Part shown: positions 47,515 through 58,044 of the stretch, piece after piece
Numbering within the stretch: position 1 is the first letter of the stretch
Layout: each line of letters begins with the position of its first letter
NCBI RefSeq assembly: GCF_051622035.1
Contig: NC_135361.1
Location: 30,373,205-30,437,204, forward strand
From: Arctopsyche grandis
Lineage: Eukaryota > Arthropoda > Insecta > Trichoptera > Hydropsychidae
DNA length: 64,000 nt
Reading direction: 5' to 3'
Notes under the pieces: generated by a model
Told to the model about the DNA's origin: nothing
Database searches by the model: none
The model's input: only the letters and a program-made list of their open reading frames with translations
Made by a program: the position numbers and the translations under genes

Positions 47515-47993
47515 TTGGGTAGTATTTATCGGCCCGGAAAAATAGCCCCATTTCCAAACAAATTAGGTATTTATCACGACATTTCACGTCAAATGGGTTT
47601 CCAGTAACAAAAATAAAATTTGACAAAAATAAATACAGACCCTAACTTAATCTAATCTAACCTTAAATAAATAAGTGTTGGATGGATATTACGATGTGTG
47701 GTGGGAATGGAAATGAGGAGGGTGGGAATGGACGGGAGCGGGGCGACGCGCTATCATCCAACTGTCAAAAATCATAATTTCACTGATAGGGGTCAGTTAA
47801 AATGTAATTGGATATTATTTCTATACCCAGTGAAAATGTAACTGGTTATGATTTCACTGAAACGTCAAATTTTATTTTTGTTACTGGCAACCCATTTGAA
47901 ATTTGATTTGCCGGGCGATCCCCGATTGGGTCGTGCGAGCTATTTTAGAGATGTTAGTTTGACATTAAATGTCGTTTTGACATATGCCCAGTA
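47515..47993 (-). mobile_element. TTAGG-bearing element, copy 2
   Basis: Reverse-complement relative of 17498-18065. It has GTATTTATCGGCCCGGAAAA, a CTAACTTAATCTAATCTAAC remnant of the telomere-like run, GGGAGCGGGGCGACGCG, AGTGAAAATGTAACTGGTTA and GTCGTGCGAGCTATTTTAGA. Part of one subterminal repeat is deleted. Confidence 0.75.
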
Positions 47994-49059
47994 ATTTATT
48001 TTACAGCCGTGCCAAACATATTATCCCTATTACATTTCAGAATCGATGCCACCTCAATTTATTTTGGATATATTCTTTCCACAATTAAAAGAAAAATACT
48101 AAGCCTCTCTTATATCTGTGTTTATAGATTATACTACATACTACAGAACTGAAACTATCTTACGCAAAATCTATATATGTAAATGGGTCAGATTTTTGAG
48201 GTGATTATCGAGAAGAGGAAAATGGTAGGTACATAAGTTTTCAAAGCTTGCCTCGTTAACGTTTTCTTTTCGTTTCAAACGTCAAAAATAAATATGACAT
48301 TCGTATTTTACTGTCACGCGACTCCAATTTTGATGCTTGATGTGCCTTCGAATTTGCATAGCTGATAAATAATATCGAAATCGCAGTTGAAAAGCAGTAA
48401 AATTTGCGAAACTATGCGGAGCGGCGTGTTTGAGACGTCATTAAACGCGAGCTCTCTCGCAAAACGGAGTTTTACTGTCGCGCAAACTGCAAAATCCCTC
48501 AATTTTAACGAGCCAGCAACAATAATGTATCTCGTTGTAATGGAATTATTTCGCTTTAATGGCGCGGACCGTTTGTGACGATTTTACACGTAGGTACTTG
48601 CATACATACATATGTACATACATATATCATATGCAACAACTTAATTTGTTACGTGATACTTAAGGGCGATATATCATTGAACAGGGCCAGAACAAAGGGA
48701 TATATGGAAACGTCTAGAAATGTACGTCTCAGTAGTAAAAAAAATTACATGTTTCTTACGGACTATTTCTTCCTTTAAATAAAAAAATATATATTAATTT
48801 AAAAATATTATACTCAAAATAATAGCTACGGAAAACTATATACTTCAGTATTTCAGTTGAATATTTATTTTATTTTACAATGTTTCAATGTCATTGATTG
48901 TGAACAATGATCGATCAGATCATTGTTTCAGAATCAGATCAGAACACGGCGCAAACTTATGATTAACTGAAGAATTATCAATGTAGAGATCTTAATATTT
49001 TATATATTCTATCTTGTAGATTATTGAATATACGAATTTAAATTGCTTTTTATGATAAC
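47994..49059. other. intergenic, no gene recognised
   Basis: Overlapping opposite open frames at 48314-48578 contain CTCTCGCAAAACGG and a GC-richer patch but no recognised domain. Simple TACATATGTA repeats at 48600-48630. Confidence 0.4.
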
Positions 49060-49800
49060 TTTGTTTGTAGTAACAAAAGACGTATTTTGTGATCATGCAA
49101 TAATTAACTGATAGAAACACATACATGTATCGAATTACTCAGTATATTATCCAATTTATGATTCAAACTTCGATTCGAGATTACTGTCACATTATGTCCA
49201 TAAATCATACACTAATCTAGAAAAATGTGTGTCTATGTATTTTGGGGATTTTTTGTACACCTTTAATCCTATCGAACTGAAACTTAGTGTGGATTACTGA
49301 AATTCTTATAGATACGATGTAAATGTTTTTCAAATTTTTAAGTTGAGCGGAAATGATACCTCCTCTTATAGCAGTCCTCTTTTTTTCAGTTTTTGAATTG
49401 AATTGCTAACCAAATCAGACATACAATTTTTTTAAATGTAATAGAAATTATAAATTTTATACCTTAATATTTTTACCTGAACCGAAGTAGTACTTTTACT
49501 CTAGAGAATCGAGGTTTTTTATATTTCACTTAGAAACCATTTGGTTTATTGAACTGAAATTTCATATCTAAAAGTTTAAGCTTAATACCAAGTTATGTAT
49601 AAAATTTGGTAAGCATCCGTCAACCGAAAGTGGCAGTTTACTCTTATTCAATTTTTCATCCACCCCTTAAACATTTTTTTCGACCCCTTAAACATGTGTG
49701 CTCTTCACGAAAAAATTCAAATATAATTATTGTATCAATGTGATGAAAATAAAAAAAAATCACTAAATTTAATAAACAGGAAGCGGGATTTTTTCCTCTT
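49060..49800 (-). mobile_element. CTTCCGGT element, right-hand part
   Basis: Reverse complement of about 11060-11770. Landmarks are GTAGTAACAAAAGACG, TTTTGTGATCATGCAATAAT, TATTTTGGGGATTTTTTGTA, CCTATCGAACTGAAACTTAG and GCATCCGTCAACCGAAAGTG. The tandem units and the other end are absent. Confidence 0.8.
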
Positions 49801-51190
49801 AGAAAAGTCAAAAAGTTTGTCACCACGATCTTTCCACAATTCTTTCCACATTTTTTTTTTAAATATATATGTATATTAATATTTGTATACACCTATGGCT
49901 GCCAAAGGACTTTTTCCTGGGACAAAACAAAAAGTATTAACTTTTATAGGGACATGAATTCACACATAATCTTATCAATATCTATACTGAGCGCCTATCA
50001 CGCCATCTTACGGTTGTTTTGAAAAATCCTATAATTTTCTTTTAACATATCAAAATATGCTATATCAAAGTATTTTTTTATTGGCAATTAATTCAAAAAT
50101 AAAATAAAATAAGAGTGACATGATTTTAAATTACAAATGTACGTACATATCTAAAAGTAAAATTTTAAAATAAATAAATTAACTTTAAAATAAAATTTTA
50201 ACAAATTAAAATTCAACTTCCAACTTCCCTGGTTTTTTCGCGCCATTTAAAAATTCCAAATTATTTTGCATCACTTGTTCTCACGCATGAGTCCGTCACT
50301 CATGGCCGATATACATATTATAGGCAAATAATAATACAAATTCTTTTTTTGTTTTATTCATTTTTAAAATGAATTTATTTTCAAATAACTTTAAAGAACA
50401 TTGCCTTAATTGAAATACACAAATTGGCGCGTCGATTATTTTGCAACATTGTACTAATATCATTCTAATACACGCCAGTAACTTGCATGCTTTTGGCGAT
50501 TCCCCGAAATTCTTATACTCAATGCTATTTATATTTACATATGTTATGTAATAGATATTGACATTGACCCCTTAGATGCTGTGAGTGTGCCCGATTTTAT
50601 ATTCAAGTGATTTTCCTTCGAATACGACTGCGTGTTACTAGCCTATAAATAAGTTTCAATTTCCTTGCCGTTGTAAATTTTTACGGCAGGTTTATACTTG
50701 TTCAGTGGCAATCTTTCCTGTCAATTTTATACGTTTTGTGGTGAAACACAATCTTAAATTTCAATGACAAAACGTTAACAGCCACAAAATTTTGCGTTGT
50801 TTATCCATTTTTCAAGAACAAAGGGAAAATTAAATATATTCATTACATGGATTTTCGTCGATCTTTCAGGTACATCTTGAAAATCGAGACTTTCCCGGAA
50901 TGATCATTATTGGCAATCCTCTTTCATTTCCACTTCAAAAGGCACACCAACAATAGATACTTCCACATTTCAGTAACCACGTAGATAACCTCCTACTTAC
51001 TATACTAGTCTATAAGATTATTTTCCAATGTAAACATATGTACGTTTGTATGATACTTATGCCAATTATTTTAGGATTATTATTAAATTGCTTTCAAAAC
51101 AGCGTCTTTCAAAGACATTTCAAAAGCGTATATAATTAGAAAATTTATAAGGTATAATATTTTTGGCACGGCTGTAAAATATATTACACG
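49801..51190. other. intergenic, no gene recognised
   Basis: AT-rich; no motif-bearing ORF seen on either strand. Confidence 0.4.
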
Positions 51191-52212
51191 ATAAATGTCA
51201 AATTAACATCTCTAAAATAGCTCGAGCGACAGAATCGGGTCCGCCCGGCAAATCAAACCTCAAATGGGCTGCCAGTAACAAAAATAAAATTTGACGTTTC
51301 AGTAAAATCATAAACATTTCCGCCCCGCTCCAGTCCATTCCCACTCTCCTCATGATCCACACATCGTAATATCTTAGCAGCCAACACTTATTCATTTAAG
51401 GGTTAGGTTAGGTTAGGTTAAGTTAGGGTTGGCCCTATTCAGATATTTTATTTATTTTATTGTTACAAATCAATATACACTCGCCATTACAGATTTGCTC
51501 CAATGCGACGGGTATACGTTAACGAAATACAGTATACATAAACAATCAGAAATCAGAAATACAGTAATACATACATATACAATCAGAATACATTTATAAC
51601 ATATAACAATTAATCAGAAATAATAATCATAGAGACATCTATGGATTATTTTTAGATTTTTTTTGTATACAATTTTTATACATATAATAAATACGAAATT
51701 ATAGAGATGTCTAAAGAGATATCTATAGATTTCAGATAACTGTGTATAATTTTTACAAATTATACACAGGCAGATTTTGTGACAACAGGATTAGATCTAA
51801 TACCAATTTTCAGGAACCGTTTCAGCAATGATCAGATAAAATTGGCAAACTCTGATAGAGAAACGATCGATTTGGAGTCACAAAACCCCCAAATCTAACC
51901 AGCAGTGGCGAGGACTCGAACCTTTGACCTCGGTGGTGCTAAATATATACGCTACCACTAAGCCAAACTGCTGGCTATTTAAGATTAGGTTGTTAGGGTC
52001 GATATTTATTTTTGTTACTGGCAACTCATTTGACGTCTGATTTTCTAGGCGAACACCGAATCTGTCGTGCGAGCTATTTTAGAGAGAGTCACTATATTTC
52101 ATTTGCAGGGCGAAATGCTTTAGAGATAGGCATTCACGTATAATGTCGTGATAATTACCTAATTTGACTGGAAATAGGGCTTTTTTCCGGGCCGATAAAT
52201 GGTACCCAATTT
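51191..52212 (+). mobile_element. TTAGG-bearing element, copy 3, split by a SINE
   Basis: The left part (51191-51441) has AACATCTCTAAAATAGCTCG, GCCAGTAACAAAAATAAAAT and GGTTAGGTTAGGTTAGGTTA. The right part (51977-52212) has ATTTAAGATTAGGTTG, GTTACTGGCAACTCATTTGA, GTCGTGCGAGCTATTTTAGA and ends GGTACCCAATTT. Copy 1 shows the two parts are contiguous when the SINE is skipped. The best-preserved subterminal inverted repeat, about 75 bp, is visible here. Confidence 0.82.
51442..51976 (-). mobile_element. tRNA-derived SINE, complete, tail type 2
   Basis: The most complete copy, about 535 bp. On the - strand: AGCCAGCAGTTTGGCTTAGT head, A-box-like TAGTGGTAGCG, B-box-like GGTTCGAGTCC, then the body and the stretch TATAGATATCTC...GACATCTCTATAATTTCGT shared with 8334 and 13588. 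The tail CCGTCGCATTGGAGCAAATC, GTAATGGCGAGTG ends with (AATAAA)n. It is inserted in a TTAGG-bearing element, so it is younger than that copy. Confidence 0.88.
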
Positions 52213-52646
52213 CTAATGTAAATTCTTTACTAAGTAGCTCAAAATTAATATTAATATTTATCAAGTCACCTCTGACACCATTGTAGGTTTCACATTACTT
52301 TTTACACTACCTATAAGTTTGAATAATAGCGAATGCCGTTTATTCGCATGACCCCCTCGCCGCACGCAAATATTACATCATAGGTAGCCGTATTGTGTAA
52401 ATTCACAATACGTGTTTAAATGGAGAACTAATAATTTTTACGCGAATTTCGACCGCTTTCGCAACAATGGTCCTTTATCGCGCACGAACACGGCCGCCAC
52501 ATCTCTTTTGTTACACAAACTCTCATTTCCCCGTTCGCAAAATTAATAAAAGCCACTATTTTATAAATGGTGAAATTTCGAATGCGCTTCCAGCTTTTAG
52601 GTCCACCTTTTGGAGCGTGAACGTGACACATCATCACTGAGAATTA
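52213..52646. other. intergenic, no gene recognised
   Basis: Contains moderately GC-richer DNA around 52330-52640 and a 69-codon Cys/Arg-rich frame (52428-52637, -) with no assigned family. Confidence 0.4.
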
Positions 52647-52924
52647 TGGCGAAATCACACAGGGAAGAACGGCGCATCGTGTGCTTGGCTCCCCGCTGTG
52701 GGGGTTCTCCTACATTTCTTCAAATATGGGATACACTGTTATCAATAAGTCACTGTCAAGCAAGGATAAATACATAGATAAAATTTTACCGAAAACACTC
52801 CAGGGGGTGATTTTGAGACGGTGTGTGCTGGGCGTGCCATGAATATGTGCCACATTTTTTTCGCATGTTTAAAAGTATCTAAAAAAAAACCATGTACCGC
52901 ATTCCTCTCTGTGTGATTTCACCC
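52647..52924. mobile_element. MITE with about 24-bp terminal inverted repeats
   Basis: The left end TGGCGAAATCACACAGGGAA and right end CTCTCTGTGTGATTTCACCC are imperfect complements, continuing GAACGGCGC / CCGCATTC inward. About 278 bp, no coding capacity. Flanks are TTA and TAA, so the target duplication is not certain and the superfamily is open. Confidence 0.72.
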
Positions 52925-53439
52925 TAAGCGGTCAAAGAATTGTACCAGTTGAGGCAAGCAAACTTAAAAAGGTTCAACACCGCTGAACTTTTACGTACAA
53001 CCGTTCTCCGAAACCCGAAAAGACTGTATACTCGATTTGATTATGTTGTTTTCCTTATTTCAAATTATTCCACATAAAACACATATTAGTTTATTGCATA
53101 AAAAACTAAATATGCTATGTCTTGTATTTATCGAGGCATTCATATTTTAAGTCAAGTCCATGTTAAATATTAAGTATAAAGAAGACAATTGAAATGAAAA
53201 CAAATCATTTATTTTACTAAAATAAAATTACAATTTTCGCTTCAAGGCTTCAATCAACGAAAAAATTAAAATTTTATTTAAGCAAAATCCATTTTAGAAA
53301 CGCGAGAATGTCTTATTATATTTTTATTTGTGTGCGTTAGTACATTTTAATAATAATGAAAAAGATACGTGATAATATATTAGGGAATTATAATATAATG
53401 TAATCGTGATAATGCCGGAGCTAGGGGTTCCAAATCTAA
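52925..53439. other. intergenic, no gene recognised
   Basis: AT-rich, no supported feature. Confidence 0.4.
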
Positions 53440-53870
53440 CCTAACAACTTAATCTTAAATAAATAAAACCAACCCTAACTTAACCTTACCCAACCTCACC
53501 TTAAAAAAATAAAACCAACCCTAACATAATGTGGCGGCTCGCTATACGACATGGTCAAGTTTGGTTACCTTCCTGCGAGTGGGGACCAACTCGGCTGGGT
53601 TCGGAGAGCGGCTACTCGCTCTGCCTTCAGCTGTCATAAATAAAACACGTGCATTAACATGCCAGTCGTCTCATTCGTTCATCCCCCATAATAACATAAC
53701 CTTAAATAAATAAGTATTGACTGCTAAGATATTATGGCGTGTTTGCTTCTGCATCAGTACCTCACATGCGGCATCAAAAAAAAGCAAATCAAAACAGATA
53801 GTGGACCGTGAGGAGAGTGGGAATGGACAGGAGTGGAGTTGCGTTTTCTACTGACATTTTAGTATTTTTA
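53440..53870 (-). mobile_element. diverged TTAGG-bearing element relative, copy 4
   Basis: CTAACCTAACAACTTAATCT, CCAACCCTAACTTAACC and later GAGAGTGGGAATGGACAGGA and TTTTCTACTGACATTTTA match the other copies in reverse orientation. A compact, less AT-rich block at 53527-53694 interrupts it. Confidence 0.6.
53527..53694. mobile_element. possible short solo LTR
   Basis: TGTGGCGGCTCGCTATACGA to CCCCCATAATAACA, about 170 bp with AATAAAAC near 53640 as a potential polyadenylation signal. It is absent from the related TTAGG elements, so it is an insertion. The target duplication is ambiguous (TAAC or ATAA can be read), hence the low confidence. Confidence 0.4.
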
Positions 53871-54332
53871 AATAACCAGATCGTATATATATAATATTGC
53901 TATTCTGTGCGTCTGTATATCTGCTATAACGCTCGCCATACTATAATAGTCGTTTCGATTCGACATACATATGTACGCCGCAGCTAAAACACTGCCAACA
54001 AAATTTACGAAAGAAAAAAACTCATATACATACATACTGTTTGTTACCAATGTTTCCTCTAGGCAAGTCTCTGAGCATTTAACGCCATCTATTGAAAATT
54101 TATTTAATTATTTAATTAATCAATTCGTTTTTCCATTGGTGTTTTATATTTTTTATATGTAAATAGGTAGTTTTTGCCATTTTTTTTTAATATTAAACAA
54201 ATAAATATAAATATTAAATTAAATATAATTATAAGGTATTTGAAAAAACTTCGACCGTGTGCGGATCAAACACAGGACCAACACATTTATTTTTTTTTTA
54301 TTTTTATTTAATAACTTAAAACAGTATTTTAT

Positions 54333-54615
54333 ATGGTAAACGGACTACTAGTCATATGTGAACCAGTCACAGGACAACCAGTCACTCTAGATCGGTCACA
54401 CGTGATCACCCGTCACACTAAAACTGGTCACACCCGAAAATTGGTCACGAAAAAACTGGTCACACCCAAAAATTCGACCAATTTTTAATTTTTGGGTGTG
54501 ACCAGTTTTTTCGTGTGTGACCAGTTTTAGTGTGACGGGTGATCACTTGTGACCGATCTAGAGCGACCGGTTATCCTGTGACCGGTTCACATTTGACTAG
54601 TAATCACCGAACCAT
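54333..54615. mobile_element. foldback element built from GTCAC motifs
   Basis: Imperfect palindrome centred near 54480 with arms of about 120 bp. It contains repeated (A/G)CTGGTCACACC and CGGTCACA motifs at roughly regular spacing on one arm and GTGTGACCAGTTTT on the other. A diverged relative with GGTTCGGTGATTGCTGGTCA lies at about 54738-54960. No ORF. Confidence 0.75.
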
Positions 54616-55244
54616 TTTATATATAATACTGATCATTTTGTATAAAAAGTACTGATCGCTTAGTAAATAAATACTGATCAAAATACATTCATCCATTTAA
54701 AACCAATTGAGGTTATCATTTTAAATAGTACCATTTCTTGGTTCGGTGATTGCTGGTCACAAATTACTCGTCACAAAGTCACTGAAATCTCTATAACGGA
54801 ACATCTGGCAACTGGAAAGTCCATCATACTAACGATAACTATCATAGTAACGAGAACTTGAGTGCCAAATATTGTGTATTCGCGATTTTCATGGCAAAAA
54901 TTGTCTTTGTGATCACCCCAATGTGACGAATAGTCCAATTACCCATTTCTTGGCCATAAATTTAACGAGTTCCCCCGTTTTATAAAAAAGCATTCAGTAA
55001 AGTTTTTTTTTTTAACAAATAATTCAAAAATGAAAAACTACAAAAATGCCCTTCAATATTTTAATGTTTTTTTTCATGTTTTAATGTGTTTTTTACTAAT
55101 TTTATATTAAATATACAACAATAAAATCAGTTTATTTCGACTTAAATAGCATGTTCGTAAATCCACATCGTCACATCGTGAAGACGCATTGTGTTCGTAA
55201 ACTCGTCCGCCATTAACTGTCATTCCTTCTTTTGACACTTCGCC
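54616..55244. other. intergenic upstream of RLP24
   Basis: The diverged GTCAC-type repeat occupies 54738-54960. The remainder is AT-rich and must hold the RLP24 promoter, but no TATA box or initiator is clear. Confidence 0.45.
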
Positions 55245-56134
55245 ATGCGTATCGAGGCGTGCTATTTCTGCTCGTCCCACATATATCCCGGCCACGGGAT
55301 ACAATTCGTCAGAAACGACTGCAAAGTAAGTCAAATCGTAATATTACGCTGCTCGAATCGTAAGTTTCACCGATTATTTACATTATTACGCCACTCGCTG
55401 TAAACATAACCTCACAACCTCTACATTAGTCATACACAACTTAAAAATCAACAATACCATTTCTTGCCATTGACATCATTCCATATTAACTATCGTTATT
55501 TTAAATTAAATCTAGAATTTAAAAGTTTATTTTAAGCATTTTTATACTTATGGTCATGTCGTTTTTTTTTCAGATATTCAGATTTTGCCGGTCGAAATGT
55601 CACGCGGCATTCAAAAAGAAGAAGAATCCGCGTAAGACCAGATGGACGAAGGCGTACAGGAAGACGGCGGGCAAAGAGCTGGCCGTCGACCCGACGTTCG
55701 AATTCGAAAAGAGACGCAATGTCCCCGTCAAATACAACCGTGAGATCTGGAACAAGACAGTCGAGGCCATGAAGAAAGTGGAGAACATCAGACAACGCAG
55801 AACAAACACACACATCATGCAGAGGCTCAGAAAGGGCAGGGAGATTGAAATGGAAAAAGACGTCAAAGAAGTCCAAAGAAACATGTCTCTCATACGGTCA
55901 GTAAATGTTTCACATACATGTGTGTATTTTATTAATAGAAATGTTTTGATGAATGTGTATTGTCGTTTCAGCTCACCTGCCGCCGGTCTCAAACAACGTA
56001 AAGCTCTTGAAAACGACGAGATGGAAACTGAAACTATTGAAGTCATCGATGCTAAGGGTCGTCGAAGTATGGTCGAAGCTCCATTGGAAGAATCATTTGT
56101 CCAACACGAAGAAGTCGAAATGTTGGAAGATTAA
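55245..56134 (+). CDS. RSL24D1: probable ribosome biogenesis protein RLP24 (RSL24D1 ortholog)
   Basis: Three exons: 55245-55325, 55574-55896 and 55972-56134, with GTAAGT/CAG and GTCAGT/CAG intron borders. The exons join in frame to 188 residues, close to the length of insect orthologs. The N-terminus [19 protein letters not shown] begins the L24e-type zinc finger with Cys6, Cys9, Cys32 and Cys36 ([15 protein letters not shown]). [20 protein letters not shown] and [20 protein letters not shown] are family hallmarks, followed by a charged helix and an acidic tail ending EEVEMLED. In the known family this nucleolar protein occupies the eL24 position on pre-60S particles and is swapped for eL24 in the cytoplasm. 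The ATG is chosen because the family begins exactly there; no in-frame stop or frameshift is seen. Confidence 0.96.
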
Positions 56135-56155
56135 TCGTTGTAATTTAAGATCTTT

Positions 56156-56161
56156 AATAAA
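56156..56161 (+). promoter_or_regulatory. polyadenylation signal of RLP24
   Basis: AATAAA 22 bp after the RLP24 stop codon, a normal position for a compact insect 3' UTR. Confidence 0.7.
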
Positions 56162-56606
56162 TATAAGCATACACATATTATGAGTTTTTATTTCAAATTT
56201 TAAAACATGCCTATGTTATTTTCATGCTTGTCTTTTCAGTATAAGATATCCAAAACAATTTGTTGTTAGTATAAAACCAAACAACCCGAGAGAGGTTCTT
56301 AGAGTGTAAACGAAAATAGCATATCATTTTATAATATTGTTATACAGGAATAAATTCAGTACCTGAAACAACTTTTTTCATATATTGCTTAATGTAAATT
56401 TATATGTAATAAATATATAAACATATAAATTTAATTCTTGGATTTTAGTAACGACACTGGGGAAGAATAGTGTATGTTCATACATACATACATATATAAT
56501 AAAGGTCAACCTTTTTGACTTGGTCTTATCTTATACTTCAATAAACGAAATGTGATCATCGAAAAATTCCACTTAATAGTTTTAAGAAAGACTAATTGTA
56601 TAGCTT
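56162..56606. other. intergenic after RLP24
   Basis: AT-rich, with a TACATACATACATATATAATAA run near 56480. Nothing else recognised. Confidence 0.4.
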
Positions 56607-56892
56607 CTAATTTTTGATTTTTAAATGCTTTTTATTATTACGAAATTATGTTCACAATACATATTTTATCTATTTTAATAGCTAATGATCTACTGATCAT
56701 TTTCTATTTTACAATATTATTTTATTTGGTTAGTAATCATAGTATTATATTATTCTAATGTTAATGTACAACATAATAGGAAAAAGAGCTCAAAAACCTA
56801 TTTACAATTCTTATAAATGCTCATAATACATAATATTAATTAAAGAAACTCTAAAGTCGATGACCTAAAGCAGATTGTGTTTAGATAATCTA
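56607..56892 (-). mobile_element. short jockey 3' copy
   Basis: Reverse complement from the end of ORF2 (AGATTATCTAAACACAATCT, about position 39208 of the intact copy) to the terminal CATTTAAAAATCAAAAATT. Flanked by TATAGCTT at 56599-56606 and 56893-56900, extendable with mismatches. Confidence 0.88.
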
Positions 56893-57259
56893 TATAGCTT
56901 ATTATGCGTTAGTTATTATCAACCAAAATACAGGCAGAATGGTAGAATTTAATTCAGTTACCTTAATTGTAATCAATAAACAAGAATATAAAACAAATCT
57001 TGGAAAATGGCACCAAATTATATATTTGTGTACATTTGAGGAGGAAATATAGTAAGTTTTGATTATAAAACGAATAGAAATTATGTATGTAATTGAAATA
57101 CATGTGTATTTATCTCAAGGAGTGTCGTTAATATATAACAAAACATAAAGAAGATGTCAAAAATCCCAGAAATATTATTTCTTGATGTTTGTGTGGACCA
57201 GCAACGTAGAACTTTCAGACTAGTGCCGATAAGTAGACCTTCACCTAGTGAAGGATTGC
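56893..57259. other. intergenic, no gene recognised
   Basis: Sequence between two jockey 3' copies; nothing recognised. Confidence 0.4.
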
Positions 57260-57271
57260 TCTAAACTACTT

Positions 57272-57566
57272 GATTTTTGATTTTTAAATGCTTTTTATTA
57301 TTACGAAATTGTGTTCACAATACATCTTATATCTATTTTAATAGCTACTGATCTACTGATCATTTTCTATTTTACAATTTAATTTAATTTGGTTAGTAAT
57401 CATAGTATTATATTATTCTAATGTTAATGTACAACATAATAGGAAAAAGAGCTCAAAAACCTATTTACAATTCTTATAAATGCTCATAATACATCTAATA
57501 CATAATATTAATTAAAGAATCTCTAAGCTCGATGACCTAAAGCAGATTGTATTCAGGTAATCTGTG
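57272..57566 (-). mobile_element. short jockey 3' copy
   Basis: Begins (on the - strand) CACAGATTACCTGAATACAA, about 39205 of the intact copy, and ends CATTTAAAAATCAAAAATC. Flanked by TCTAAACTACTT at 57260-57271 and TCTAAAATACTT at 57567-57578, a 12-bp duplication with one difference. Confidence 0.9.
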
Positions 57567-57578
57567 TCTAAAATACTT

Positions 57579-58044
57579 ACATCCCATTAATAATTCAACA
57601 TTCTGAAGTTAACACAGATTATATCCAAGTTTTATGTGTGACAATTTTCAACCGGCGAAAGAATCATCAGTGTGAATAAATTTTCTATGAAAACTCCTTA
57701 CAAATTTTGTAGTGATTAAATCTTAAATATACATGAATCTACAACACATTTAAAAAAGGCAACATGAATATTTGAGAATCCCAATCAATGCCGACATATA
57801 CTTTATTTTGTCTTTATCGTTTTCGGGACTATTCTACCATACTTTATACTGAAATCGTATATTATACATTTAAAGTTTTAGACCATAGCGTAATACGCTT
57901 AATTTTACGCACTGAGCTGCTTACCTTATAATCCAATTGAACATACGAGTCCACGTCAACCTTTAACACTCGTTTCAGATTTAAAAATCAATAATTAACC
58001 AATATCCTACATTACAACTGTTGAATCGTTCGACGACGGTCATC
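57579..58044. other. 5' flank of the GMC gene
   Basis: Should contain the promoter and 5' UTR of the GMC oxidoreductase; no obvious core-promoter motif is distinguishable in the AT-rich background. Confidence 0.4.

Noticed and set aside
55532..56046. - strand frames across the RLP24 gene
   Set aside because: Antisense shadows of RLP24 exons 2 and 3.
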